Shown piece by piece: positions 54,778-63,235 of a stretch of DNA of 64,000 nt. The notes under the pieces were generated by a model. It did no database searches. It worked only from the letters and a program-made list of their open reading frames with translations, and was not told the origin of the DNA. The position numbers and the translations under genes are program-made. Origin of the DNA: Agromyces sp. H17E-10 (GTDB taxonomy: Bacteria > Actinomycetota > Actinomycetes > Actinomycetales > Microbacteriaceae); the NCBI RefSeq assembly GCF_022919715.1, contig NZ_CP095042.1:3596001-3660000 (forward strand), read 5' to 3'. How positions within the stretch are numbered: the stretch's first letter is position 1; the number at the start of each line of letters is the position of its first letter.

Positions 54778-56439
54778 TCAGGTGAGTCGTCGGTCGTCGG
54801 TCTCCACGATGCGGAACCAGCGGTAACCGTACGCCTCGAGGTGCACCTCGATGCGCCCGCGCTCGTCGAGCGGGTAGGTGTCGGGCGCGAAGAGGTCGGA
54901 GAGGACCGCGTCGGGTGCGACGGGGCCGAGCTCGAGCGGCACGAGGACGGGCGTGGGCGCGAAGTTGTGCACGGCGACGAACCGCCCGACGTCGGCCGTG
55001 ATGCGGTGGGCGAGCACCTGGTGCGCCTCGGCCGGCAGCACGTCGAGCTCGCCCCAGCCGATCTCGGGGGAGCTGCGGTACCTCGTCGCGAGGCGCTTGA
55101 TGAACGAGAGCAGTGAGTCCGGGTCGTGCATCTGCGCCTCGACGTTCACGTGCTCCGGTGCGTAGCCGTCGGTCGGCGGCGACGCGACGAGCCGCGACGG
55201 GATCGCCCGGGAGAATCCGCCGTTGCGTTCGTCGGTCCACTGCATCGGGGTGCGCACGGACTGCCGGCCCTCCTGCGCGAGGTTCTCGCCCATGCCGATC
55301 TCCTCGCCGTAGAACAGCACGGGCGTGCCGGGAAGCGAGAAGAGCAGGCTGTAGACGAGGCGGATGCGGCGGGGGTCGCCGTCGAGCATCGGGGGCAGGC
55401 GACGGACGATGCCGCGGTCGTACACGCGCATCCGCTCGTCGGGTGCGAACGCGTCGAACACCTCGGCCCGCTCGGACTCGGAGAGCTTGTCGAGGGTGAG
55501 CTCGTCGTGGTTCCGCACGAAGTTCGCCCACTGCGCCTCGGGCTCGATCGGCGGGCGCCGCTCGAGCGTCGCAGCGAGGGGCCGCGCGTCCTCCCGGGCC
55601 AGCGACAGGTAGAGCGCCTGCATGCCGAGGAAGTCGAACTGCATCGTGAGCTCGGCCGCATCGCCGGCCCGCCCGAAGTAGTCGAGCTGCTCGGCATAGG
55701 GCAGGTTGACCTCGCCGAGCAGCACCGCGTCGCTCGAGCGTCGCTGCAGGAACCGGCGCAGGTCTCGGAGGAACTCGTGCGGGTCGCCGATGTCGACGCC
55801 GTCGGGCGGTTCGATCAGGAACGGCACGGCATCGACCCGGAAGCCCGAGATGCCGAGCTCGAGCCAGAAGCCCACCGTCTTCGCGATCTCGTCGCGCACC
55901 GCGGCGTTCGCGATGTTGAGGTCGGGCTGGTGGCGGTAGAAGCTGTGCAGGTAGTACTGGCCGGCGCGCTCGTCGAACTCCCAGACGGAGTGCTCCTCGC
56001 CCGGGAAGACCGCGTTCGGCTGCTTCGGCGGGTCGTCCTGCCACACGTACCAGTCGCGGAAGGGCGAGTTCCGGCTCCGACGTGCCGACCTGAACCAGGG
56101 ATGCCGCGTCGAGGTGTGGTTCATGACGAGGTCGATGATCACCCGCATACCCCGGTCGCGAGCGGTGCGGGTGAACTCCGCGACATCGCCGAGCGAGCCC
56201 AGCCGCGGGTCGACGCCGAAGAAGTCCGTGATGTCGTAGCCGTCGTCGCGGTCGGGCGTCGGCTGGAAGGGCATGAGCCAGATACAGGTCACGCCGAGCT
56301 CGGCGAGGTGGTCGAGGCGGTGGGCGAGCCCCTCGAAGTCGCCGGACCCGTCGTCGTTCCAGTCCATGTACGTCTCGACGTCGAGGCAGTACACGACCGC
56401 CGTCTTCCACCAGAGGTCGCTGCGATCGGTGATCTTCAC
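54778..56439 (-). CDS. GH13 alpha-glucosidase/trehalose-synthase-like enzyme
   Basis: This 553-residue (beta/alpha)8 glycosidase resembles trehalose synthase and related GH13 enzymes acting on alpha-glucosides. The catalytic residues are the nucleophile D203 in GFRVDAVPF, the acid/base E243 in GEVNLP and D312 in VRNHDE. There is no signal peptide, so it should be cytoplasmic. The start is GTG in GTGA overlap with the upstream luciferase-like oxidoreductase gene. A maltokinase is not fused or adjacent here. The substrate is uncertain. Confidence 0.88.
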   Translation of the reverse strand: MKITDRSDLWWKTAVVYCLDVETYMDWNDDGSGDFEGLAHRLDHLAELGVTCIWLMPFQPTPDRDDGYDITDFFGVDPRLGSLGDVAEFTRTARDRGMRVIIDLVMNHTSTRHPWFRSARRSRNSPFRDWYVWQDDPPKQPNAVFPGEEHSVWEFDERAGQYYLHSFYRHQPDLNIANAAVRDEIAKTVGFWLELGISGFRVDAVPFLIEPPDGVDIGDPHEFLRDLRRFLQRRSSDAVLLGEVNLPYAEQLDYFGRAGDAAELTMQFDFLGMQALYLSLAREDARPLAATLERRPPIEPEAQWANFVRNHDELTLDKLSESERAEVFDAFAPDERMRVYDRGIVRRLPPMLDGDPRRIRLVYSLLFSLPGTPVLFYGEEIGMGENLAQEGRQSVRTPMQWTDERNGGFSRAIPSRLVASPPTDGYAPEHVNVEAQMHDPDSLLSFIKRLATRYRSSPEIGWGELDVLPAEAHQVLAHRITADVGRFVAVHNFAPTPVLVPLELGPVAPDAVLSDLFAPDTYPLDERGRIEVHLEAYGYRWFRIVETDDRRLT

Positions 56440-57404
56440 GCGGTCACCGCCTCGAGGTCGGGCACGACCCGATCACCGAACACGTCGATGAACTCGGCCT
56501 GCTCGGTGCCGACGTGGTGCAGGTAGATGCGGTCGACGCCGAGCTCGGCGATCCGTGTGAGGTGGTCGAGATGGCGGGACGGATCGGACGACACGACGAG
56601 GGTGCCCGCGACCTCGTCGGGCGTGGCATCCGCGGTGCGGGCGTCGAAGTCCTCGGGCCGCTCGAGCTCCCACGAGAGGTGAGCGGGCACGAGGCTCTGC
56701 CGCCACTGGTCGTGGGCGATGGCGAGTGCCTCGTCGTCGGTCCGCGCCCAGCTCAGGTGCACCTGCACCGCGATCGGGCCGCGGCCGCCGGCGCCGCGGT
56801 AGGCGTCGATGAACGAGCGGAGCGTCTCAGGCGACTGGTCGACGGTGATGACGCCGTCGGACCATCCCGCCGCCTCGTGTGCCGTCTCGGCGCTCACGGC
56901 GGCGGCGAGGAGCGGCGCCGGCACCGCCGGCCGGCTCCACACGCGTGCGCGATCGACACGGACGAGGCCGTCGGTCGACACCTCTTCGCCCGCGAGCAGC
57001 CGGCGCATCACGTCGACGGTCTCGACGAGCCGCGCGTCGCGCACGTCCTTCGCGGGCCAGTCGTCGCCCGTGACGTGCTCGTTGATCGCCTCGCCGCTGC
57101 CCAGCGCCGCCCAGAAGCGTCCCGGGTACATCTCGGCGAGCGTGGCGATCTTCTGCGCGGCGACCGCCGGGTGATAGCGCTGCCCGGGGGCGGTCACGAC
57201 GCCGAGCGAGAACCGGGTCGCCTCGAGGGCAGCTCCGAGCCAGCTCCACGCGTATCCCGAATGCCCCTGCCGGACGCTCCATGGCGCGAGGTGGTCACTG
57301 CACATCGCCGCCCCGAACCCTGCCTGCTCGGCGCGCTTCACGGCGTCGAGCAGTCGGGCGGGCGACAGCTGTTCGTGCGAGGCGTGGAAGCCCACGATCG
57401 TCAT
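56436..57404 (-). CDS. Luciferase-like (LLM class) flavin oxidoreductase
   Basis: This 322-residue protein has the luciferase-like monooxygenase fold of FMN- or F420-dependent oxidoreductases: MTIVGFHASHEQLSP at the start, SDHLAPW near 39-45, VTAPGQRYHPAVAAQK near 69-84 and GRFWAALGSGEAINE near 93-107. The ATG was chosen for the GGAAGGAGC ribosome site. It overlaps the GH13 gene by four bases, so the two are translationally coupled. The cofactor cannot be decided from sequence alone. Confidence 0.87.
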   Translation of the reverse strand: MTIVGFHASHEQLSPARLLDAVKRAEQAGFGAAMCSDHLAPWSVRQGHSGYAWSWLGAALEATRFSLGVVTAPGQRYHPAVAAQKIATLAEMYPGRFWAALGSGEAINEHVTGDDWPAKDVRDARLVETVDVMRRLLAGEEVSTDGLVRVDRARVWSRPAVPAPLLAAAVSAETAHEAAGWSDGVITVDQSPETLRSFIDAYRGAGGRGPIAVQVHLSWARTDDEALAIAHDQWRQSLVPAHLSWELERPEDFDARTADATPDEVAGTLVVSSDPSRHLDHLTRIAELGVDRIYLHHVGTEQAEFIDVFGDRVVPDLEAVTA

Positions 57405-57512
57405 CCGCGCTCCTTCCGATGCCCCGAGACTTCCGGCGGGCGGGGCTCGCGGCAACCCCTTGCACGGTCGCGGTCGGCCGTGCAACGGGAGCCGCGGCAT
57501 CTCCGCCACCCG

Positions 57513-57518
57513 TAGGCT
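57513..57518 (+). promoter_or_regulatory. -10 box TAGGCT, leaderless ftsY
   Basis: TAGGCT ends 6 bases before the ftsY ATG. The rest of the 120-base divergent gap shows no clear site. Confidence 0.6.
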
Positions 57519-57524
57519 GGAGTC

Positions 57525-58400
57525 ATGGCAGAACGTTCTTCATGGTCGCTCGGCAACGCCCTGCGCGGCATCTTCGGGGCGAAGACGATCGACGAGGACA
57601 CGTGGGACGACCTCGAGGCGGCGCTCATCACGGCCGACTTCGGCCCGGCGGTGACCGAGGAGATCGTCGATCGGATCAGGGCACAGGTCGAGCGGTACAA
57701 GACGACCGACCCGAAGGACGTGCAGCGGATGCTGCGCGAGATCGTCGAGGAGCGGCTGTCGAAGTACGACCCGACGCTGAAGCTGACCGAGCGGCCCGCG
57801 GTCGTGCTCGTCGTCGGGGTCAACGGCGTCGGCAAGACGACGACGATCGGCAAGTTCGCACGCTTCCTGCGCACGTACGACCGCTCGGTCGTGGTCGGCG
57901 CGGCCGACACCTTCCGTGCGGCCGCGGTCGACCAGCTCGCGACCTGGGCCGAGCGCGCGGGCGTCGGCATCGTGCGGCCGGAGCGTGAGGGCCAGGACCC
58001 GGCGTCGGTCGCGTTCCAGACCGTCGACAAGGCCAAGCAGGACGGCACCGAGATCGTCATCATCGACACCGCCGGCCGCCTGCACACGAAGGGCGGGCTC
58101 ATGGACGAGCTCGGCAAGATCAAGCGCGTCGTCGAGAAGCAGGCGCCCATCAGCGAGGTGCTGCTCGTGCTCGACGCGACGACCGGCCAGAACGGGTTGG
58201 CGCAGGCCGAGGCCTTCATCGAGCACGGGGGAGTGACGGGCCTCGTGCTGACGAAGCTCGACGGCTCGGCGAAGGGCGGCTTCGTGCTCGCCGTGCAGGA
58301 GAAGACGGGCCTGCCCATCAAGCTCATCGGGCAGGGCGAGGGCATCGGAGACCTCACGGGCTTCACCCCGCACGTGTTCGCCCAGAAGCTCGTCGGATAA
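57525..58400 (+). CDS. ftsY: Signal recognition particle receptor FtsY
   Basis: FtsY is the SRP receptor GTPase at the membrane. The 291-residue protein is only the NG domain, without the long acidic A region of E. coli FtsY. It has the P-loop GVNGVGKTT near 98-106, DTAGRLHTK at about 181, and TKLDGSAKGG. A short N-terminal helix (SSWSLGNALRGIFG) could bind the membrane. It appears leaderless. ffh follows after one small gene. Confidence 0.95.
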   Translation: MAERSSWSLGNALRGIFGAKTIDEDTWDDLEAALITADFGPAVTEEIVDRIRAQVERYKTTDPKDVQRMLREIVEERLSKYDPTLKLTERPAVVLVVGVNGVGKTTTIGKFARFLRTYDRSVVVGAADTFRAAAVDQLATWAERAGVGIVRPEREGQDPASVAFQTVDKAKQDGTEIVIIDTAGRLHTKGGLMDELGKIKRVVEKQAPISEVLLVLDATTGQNGLAQAEAFIEHGGVTGLVLTKLDGSAKGGFVLAVQEKTGLPIKLIGQGEGIGDLTGFTPHVFAQKLVG

Positions 58401-58413
58401 GGAGCATCCAGCC

Positions 58414-58902
58414 ATGTCACTCGAACACGACTACTTCGGACTCGTCGGCGACTACTGGTCGGAGACGTTCGAGTACGCCGATCAGCGCGTCGAGGTCGTG
58501 CTCGACGCCGACGCCGACCTCGTGTCGATCGCCGCGCTCGACGTGGCGTCGGCGATGGTCGGCGAGCTCGAGCTCATCGACGACGAGCTGCGGCAGGCTT
58601 TCGTCAGCCAGCTCGACACGAAGAGCTCGCCCGTCGTGCGCTACCTCGACACGGTGCTCGACCCCGAACTCGAACAGGCCGATGACATCGATGCCGCCAT
58701 CGGCCGCGAGTCGGGCGACCGCCAGGTCGACGCGTTGCGGTCGATGAGCCTCGTGCGCGTCGACCTGCGGCCCGACGCCGACGAACCTGGCGACGCCTTC
58801 GCCGAGTACGAGTACGCGCTCGCACCCGACGACACCGACGAGCGTCTCATCGTCGCGATCGACCTCGAACGCGAGATCGTCGACGTGCGGTTCGAGGGCT
58901 GA
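58414..58902 (+). CDS. Conserved acidic hypothetical protein
   Basis: This 162-residue acidic protein (many Asp/Glu, start MSLEHDYFGLVGDYWSETFEY) has no membrane helix or signal peptide. It recalls the DUF2004 family, but I am not certain. It starts 13 bases after ftsY, with an AAGGAG ribosome site overlapping the ftsY end, so it is likely co-transcribed with ftsY. Its role is unknown. Confidence 0.75.
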   Translation: MSLEHDYFGLVGDYWSETFEYADQRVEVVLDADADLVSIAALDVASAMVGELELIDDELRQAFVSQLDTKSSPVVRYLDTVLDPELEQADDIDAAIGRESGDRQVDALRSMSLVRVDLRPDADEPGDAFAEYEYALAPDDTDERLIVAIDLEREIVDVRFEG

Positions 58903-58958
58903 CGACCCGCTCGGACACGGGCATCGGCCCGCGCAGCGGGGAGGCATCCGGACTCGCC

Positions 58959-58964
58959 TAGAAT
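58959..58964 (+). promoter_or_regulatory. -10 box TAGAAT before ffh
   Basis: TAGAAT lies 10 bases before the ffh ATG, which implies a very short leader or none. Confidence 0.5.
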
Positions 58965-58974
58965 CGAAGGCACC

Positions 58975-60564
58975 ATGGCTACCTTCGGAAACCTGTCTGA
59001 CCGCCTCGCCGAGACCTTCAAGAACCTCCGCACCAAGGGCAAGCTCTCCGCATCCGACGTCGACGGCACCGTCCGCGAGATCCGTCGGGCGCTGCTCGAC
59101 GCCGACGTCTCGCTCGACGTGGTCAAGCAGTTCACGGCGCACGTGCGCGAGCGCGCACTGAGCGACGAGGTCAACAAGGCGCTGAACCCCGCCCAGCAGG
59201 TCGTGCAGATCGTCAACGACGAGCTCGTCGCCATCCTCGGTGGCCAGCAGCGCCGCCTGCAGTTCGCGAAGAACCCGCCCACGGTCATCATGCTCGCGGG
59301 CCTCCAGGGCGCCGGCAAGACGACGCTCGCGGGCAAGCTCGCGAAGCACCTCGCGAAAGAGGGGCACACGCCGCTCCTGGTCGCGAGCGACCTGCAGCGC
59401 CCGAACGCCGTGAACCAGCTCCAGGTGGTCGGTTCGCAGGCGGGTGTGCCCGTGTACGCGCCCGAGCCCGGCAACGGCGTCGGCGACCCGGTCAAGGTCG
59501 CGAAGGACGGCGTCGCCGAAGCGCGTCGCGCCCAGCACGACGTGGTCATCATCGACACCGCCGGCCGCCTCGGCGTCGACGCCGAGATGATGAAGCAGGC
59601 CTCGAACATCCGCAAGGCGACCGACCCCGACGAGGTGCTCTTCGTCATCGACGCGATGATCGGTCAAGACGCGGTCGCGACGGCGAAGGCCTTCCAGGAG
59701 GGCGTCGACTTCACGGGCGTCGTGCTGTCGAAGCTCGACGGTGACGCGCGCGGCGGCGCCGCGCTCTCGGTCGCCTCGGTGACCGGCCGGCCGATCATCT
59801 TCGCGTCGACCGGTGAGGGCCTCGACGACTTCGAGCCCTTCCACCCCGACCGCATGGCGAGCCGCATCCTCGACCTCGGCGACATCCTCACCCTCATCGA
59901 GCAGGCCCAGCAGGCCTTCGACGAAGAAGAGGCGCTCAAGGTCGCCGAGAAGCTCGCGAAGGAGCAGTTCACCCTCGAGGACTTCCTTGCGCAGATGCAG
60001 CAGCTGCGCGGCGCGGGCTCGATCAAGAAGATGCTCGGCATGCTGCCGGGCGCGGGCGGCATGAAGCAGCAGCTCGAGAACTTCGACGAGCGCGAGATCG
60101 TGCGCACCGAGGCGATCATCCAGTCGATGACGCCGGCCGAGCGCAAGAACACGAAGCTGCTCAACGGCTCGCGCCGCCTGCGTATCGCGAAGGGCTCGGG
60201 CATGACCGTCACCGACGTGAACCAGCTCGTGCAGCGCTTCGAACAGGCCGCCAAGATGATGAAGACCGTCGCCCGCGGCGGCGTGCCGCAGATCCCCGGC
60301 ATGGGCCCGATCCCGGGCGCCGGCGGCTACGGGGGCGGCAAGCGCCAGGCGGCCAAGGCGAAGAAGAAGTCGGGCGGCTCGCGCTCGGGCAACCCCGCGA
60401 AGCGTGCAGCCGAGAACGCCGCGATCGCGTCGGGCGTCACGCCCGCGGGCCAGGGCGCTGCGCCCACCGGCTCGGGCTTCGGGCTCGGCGGCGGCGGAGC
60501 GAAGCAGGGCCAGCCGAGCGAGCAGGACCTGGCGGCGATGCAGAAGCTGCTCGGCGGCCGCTAG
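58975..60564 (+). CDS. ffh: Signal recognition particle protein Ffh
   Basis: Ffh binds signal sequences and 4.5S RNA and pairs with FtsY. The 529-residue protein has the N domain, the P-loop GLQGAGKTT near 109-117, DTAGRLG at about 197, SKLDGDARGG, and a Met-rich M domain (about 300-440). A Gly/Lys/Ala-rich tail of about 80 residues extends past the M domain. The 4.5S RNA gene is not visible in this window. Confidence 0.96.
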   Translation: MATFGNLSDRLAETFKNLRTKGKLSASDVDGTVREIRRALLDADVSLDVVKQFTAHVRERALSDEVNKALNPAQQVVQIVNDELVAILGGQQRRLQFAKNPPTVIMLAGLQGAGKTTLAGKLAKHLAKEGHTPLLVASDLQRPNAVNQLQVVGSQAGVPVYAPEPGNGVGDPVKVAKDGVAEARRAQHDVVIIDTAGRLGVDAEMMKQASNIRKATDPDEVLFVIDAMIGQDAVATAKAFQEGVDFTGVVLSKLDGDARGGAALSVASVTGRPIIFASTGEGLDDFEPFHPDRMASRILDLGDILTLIEQAQQAFDEEEALKVAEKLAKEQFTLEDFLAQMQQLRGAGSIKKMLGMLPGAGGMKQQLENFDEREIVRTEAIIQSMTPAERKNTKLLNGSRRLRIAKGSGMTVTDVNQLVQRFEQAAKMMKTVARGGVPQIPGMGPIPGAGGYGGGKRQAAKAKKKSGGSRSGNPAKRAAENAAIASGVTPAGQGAAPTGSGFGLGGGGAKQGQPSEQDLAAMQKLLGGR

Positions 60565-60629
60565 CCCGCCGACGAGAGGGCGTCAAGCACCGGGCAGAGT
60601 CGCCATTGACTGCGCGAATGCTGAGCGAA

Positions 60630-60635
60630 TAGGTT
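60630..60635 (+). promoter_or_regulatory. -10 box TAGGTT, leaderless small membrane gene
   Basis: TAGGTT ends 6 bases before the GTG at 60642. Confidence 0.5.
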
Positions 60636-60641
60636 CAGCGC

Positions 60642-61103
60642 GTGGGCGATGGGAACGGCGACGCAGTGACCGAAGATGCAGCTGGCATTGCGGCCGATCG
60701 TGAGCAGGATGCTGGCGGATCCGGCCAGGGCTGGATCGTTGCGATTTCGGCCATGCTCGGTGCGGTGATCTTCATCGCTGGAGGGATCGTCTCGACGATG
60801 AGTCGTATGGACGGCGGTGAGGTTTGGGCCGCCATCCTCGCTCTCGTTCTCAGCGGTGCGCTGGTGTGGCTGCACCGGATGCAGCCCAAGTTGGTTCTTT
60901 TCTCGAGCTATGTGGCGCTTCTGCTGATGATCGTTGCCTCGATCTGGTTCATCGGGGTGGTCGATCCGTCCCCGACCCACCAGTCGCTCTTCATATACGT
61001 GCTGATGTACGGAGCAACGAGCTTGTTCTCCGCATCGGTGGTCGCATTCGTCATCGGTGCGAAGCTGTTCTCGGCACGACCTGCGAGCAGATCTCGAACC
61101 TAG
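60642..61103 (+). CDS. Four-helix membrane protein, unknown function
   Basis: This 153-residue protein has an acidic N-terminus of about 30 residues and four hydrophobic segments (near 31-53, 62-78, 84-106 and 117-142). I do not recognise a family. Its DNA is less GC-rich and its codons less biased than its neighbours (GTT, ATT, GCT and TCG are frequent), so it may have been gained recently. It is convergent with the glutamate-cysteine ligase gene, 5 bases away. Confidence 0.7.
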   Translation: MGDGNGDAVTEDAAGIAADREQDAGGSGQGWIVAISAMLGAVIFIAGGIVSTMSRMDGGEVWAAILALVLSGALVWLHRMQPKLVLFSSYVALLLMIVASIWFIGVVDPSPTHQSLFIYVLMYGATSLFSASVVAFVIGAKLFSARPASRSRT

Positions 61104-61108
61104 TCGCG

Positions 61109-62254
61109 TCAGTCGCCGTCCATGCCCTCGCGCAGTTCTTGCGCGAGGTGCGCGACCACGGCCTTCAGGTCGCCGCCGGATGCCTCGGCGACGTCCACCT
61201 GCCGCTTGGCACTCGCCCCCGCGGCGACCATGTGCGCGACCTCGGCGAGCTCGCGCTCGCAGCCGAGGCGCGCAGCGACGGGCGCCAGGGTCTCGACGAG
61301 CCCCAGCAGGTCGGCGGAGACGGGGCGCTCCGACCCCGTGGCATCCGTGATCACCACGGCCTCGAGGCCGTACCGGGCAGCCCGCCACTTGTTCTCGCGG
61401 GTGTACCAGGGCTGCAGCACCTCGAGCGGTTCGCCGTGGTCGAGGCGCGTCGACATCCACTCGACGAGACACTGCACGAGTGCGCCGATCGCGCCGAGCT
61501 CGCGCGCGGTCGACACGCCGTCGCACACGCGCACCTCGATCGTGCCCCAGCGCGGCGACGGCCGGATGTCCCAGCGCACCTCGCTGTGGTCCTCGATGAC
61601 GCCCGTGCGTCGAAGGTCGTCGACGTAGCGCTCGTAGGCCGCCCAGTCGTCGAGCCGATAGGGGAGCCCCGCGGTCGGCAGCTGCTGGAACATGAGCGCG
61701 CGGTTCGAGGCGTAGCCGGTCTCGACGCCGGCCCAGTACGGGCTCGAGGCGCTGAGCGCCTGCAGGTGCGGCAGGTAGGTGAGCATGCCGTCGAGGATCG
61801 GCAGCGCCTTGTCGCGGTCGTCGACGCCGACGTGGACGTGCACGCCCCATATCATCATGTTGCGACCCCACCAGCGGGTGCGCTCGATGAGCTTGTGGTA
61901 CCTGGGTTTGTCGGTGAGGTGCTGGTCGTACCACTGGCTGAACGGGTGCGATCCCGCGCAGATGAGCTCGTAGTCGCCGAGCTGTTCGACGACGGTGCGC
62001 ACCTCGGCGAGCTGGTGCTCGAGGTCGGCGACGGCCGCCGGCACGGTCGCGTGCACGCTCGACACGAGCTCGACGGTGTTGGTGAGCAGCTCGGAGGTGA
62101 TGAACGGGTGCTGACCGCCCGGACTGATCGAGTCGAGCATCGCGAGCACCCGGTCGCCGACGGAGGCGAGCTCGCCCGTCGCGCGGTCGACGATCGCGAT
62201 CTCCCATTCGAGGCCGACCGTCGATCGCGGCGACCTGGCGAACTCGATCGGCAT
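61109..62254 (-). CDS. YbdK-type carboxylate-amine ligase / glutamate-cysteine ligase 2
   Basis: This 381-residue protein belongs to the GCS2 (YbdK) ATP-grasp-like family, which has weak glutamate-cysteine ligase activity in known members. Typical segments are GLEWEIAIVD near 12-21, SELLTNTVELVS near 48-59, GVHVHVGVDD near 131-140 and TIEVRVCDGVS near 230-240. The ATG at 62254 was chosen for its GGGGAGGA ribosome site; upstream in-frame starts have no such site. The physiological product is uncertain, since actinomycetes use mycothiol. Confidence 0.87.
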   Translation of the reverse strand: MPIEFARSPRSTVGLEWEIAIVDRATGELASVGDRVLAMLDSISPGGQHPFITSELLTNTVELVSSVHATVPAAVADLEHQLAEVRTVVEQLGDYELICAGSHPFSQWYDQHLTDKPRYHKLIERTRWWGRNMMIWGVHVHVGVDDRDKALPILDGMLTYLPHLQALSASSPYWAGVETGYASNRALMFQQLPTAGLPYRLDDWAAYERYVDDLRRTGVIEDHSEVRWDIRPSPRWGTIEVRVCDGVSTARELGAIGALVQCLVEWMSTRLDHGEPLEVLQPWYTRENKWRAARYGLEAVVITDATGSERPVSADLLGLVETLAPVAARLGCERELAEVAHMVAAGASAKRQVDVAEASGGDLKAVVAHLAQELREGMDGD

Positions 62255-62400
62255 GCGCGGTCCTCCCCGTGCGGGCCGCCGGGCGGGACCCGTGGGGCAA
62301 TCATGACACGCGCCGACGTCACGGGCGCGGGTGCGTCGTCGCGTGACACGACCCCGTTCGGGGGTGACCGGCTGCGGTGCGGAACCGCTCGAGTGGCTTA

Positions 62401-62426
62401 CGATGTGCCACATGACGTATCACGTG
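62401..62426. promoter_or_regulatory. Possible operator before the GntR gene
   Basis: The segment contains ATGTGCCACAT (62403-62413), a near-palindrome, followed by TGACGTATCACGTG. GntR regulators often bind such sites next to their own gene. The call rests on symmetry alone, and the rest of 62255-62400 shows nothing I can name. Confidence 0.3.
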
Positions 62427-62437
62427 GGCGGTGCGCG

Positions 62438-63100
62438 ATGAGCCCCGAGCCGATCCGCCTCCTCGAGGTGCAGAGCCTCCGCGAGCAGGTCGAGCGTACG
62501 CTGTCGTCGCGCATCGTCGCCGGTGAGTTCGCACCCGGCACCGTGCTGACCGTGCCGACCCTGGCCAACGAGTTCGGCGTGAGCGCGACCCCCGTGCGCG
62601 AGGCCATGCTGAACCTCGCGCGCCGGGGGTTCCTGAGCCCCATCCGCAATCGCGGATTCCGGGTGACCGAGGTCTCCGACGACGAGCTTCGCGAGCTCCG
62701 CGAGGTGCGCGTGCTGCTCGAGGCGCCGCCGATGCGCACGATCGCGGGCCGGTTGCCCGCCGACACCGTCGATGCGCTCAACGCCCTCGCCGACGAGATC
62801 GTCGCCGCGGGACGCGAGGGCCGCTTCGAGGACTACCTCGAGGCCGACACGGCCTTCCACCTCGCATTGCTCGAACTGACCGGCAACGGGCATCTCGTGC
62901 GGCTCGTGCGCGAGCTCCGTCAGCAGACCCGCCTCGTCGGCCTCGTCGACCTCGCCGAGACCGACGCGCTCGCGGCGTCGTCACTCGAGCACGCGGAGCT
63001 CGTACGTCTGCTCGTGGCCGGAGACGGCGAAGGGGCCGAGGCGCTCATGCGCCGTCACATCGGCCACGTCGCGGGACTCTGGAGCGGCCGCGACGAGTAG
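62438..63100 (+). CDS. GntR-family (FadR-like) transcriptional regulator
   Basis: This 220-residue regulator has an N-terminal winged helix (about 8-70; VPTLANEFGVSATPVREAMLNL is the recognition part) and a helical FCD effector domain (about 80-210) with histidines placed for metal or ligand binding (FHLALLELTGNGHLV, SSLEHAELV, MRRHIGHV). It sits 135 bases before a branched-chain amino acid binding protein gene, so it probably controls that ABC transporter. The ligand is not shown. Confidence 0.88.
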   Translation: MSPEPIRLLEVQSLREQVERTLSSRIVAGEFAPGTVLTVPTLANEFGVSATPVREAMLNLARRGFLSPIRNRGFRVTEVSDDELRELREVRVLLEAPPMRTIAGRLPADTVDALNALADEIVAAGREGRFEDYLEADTAFHLALLELTGNGHLVRLVRELRQQTRLVGLVDLAETDALAASSLEHAELVRLLVAGDGEGAEALMRRHIGHVAGLWSGRDE

Positions 63101-63144
63101 CGCGCCCGGGGTGCCGGGGCCCCGGCTTGCATGACCGCTCATCG

Positions 63145-63160
63145 TGAGTAATATGTCACG
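63145..63160. promoter_or_regulatory. GTGA-N8-TCAC palindrome overlapping a TAATAT -10 box
   Basis: GTGAGTAATATGTCAC has 4-bp symmetric arms and contains TAATAT (63149-63154), a strong -10 box. An operator here would let the GntR protein block the ABC transporter promoter; this is inference. Confidence 0.45.
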
Positions 63161-63235
63161 TACCGCTCGGCGCGGCGTGGCACCAAGCGACGCGAGCCCG
63201 AGGTCATGCAATGACGCAGACAGAGGAGAGTCCCC

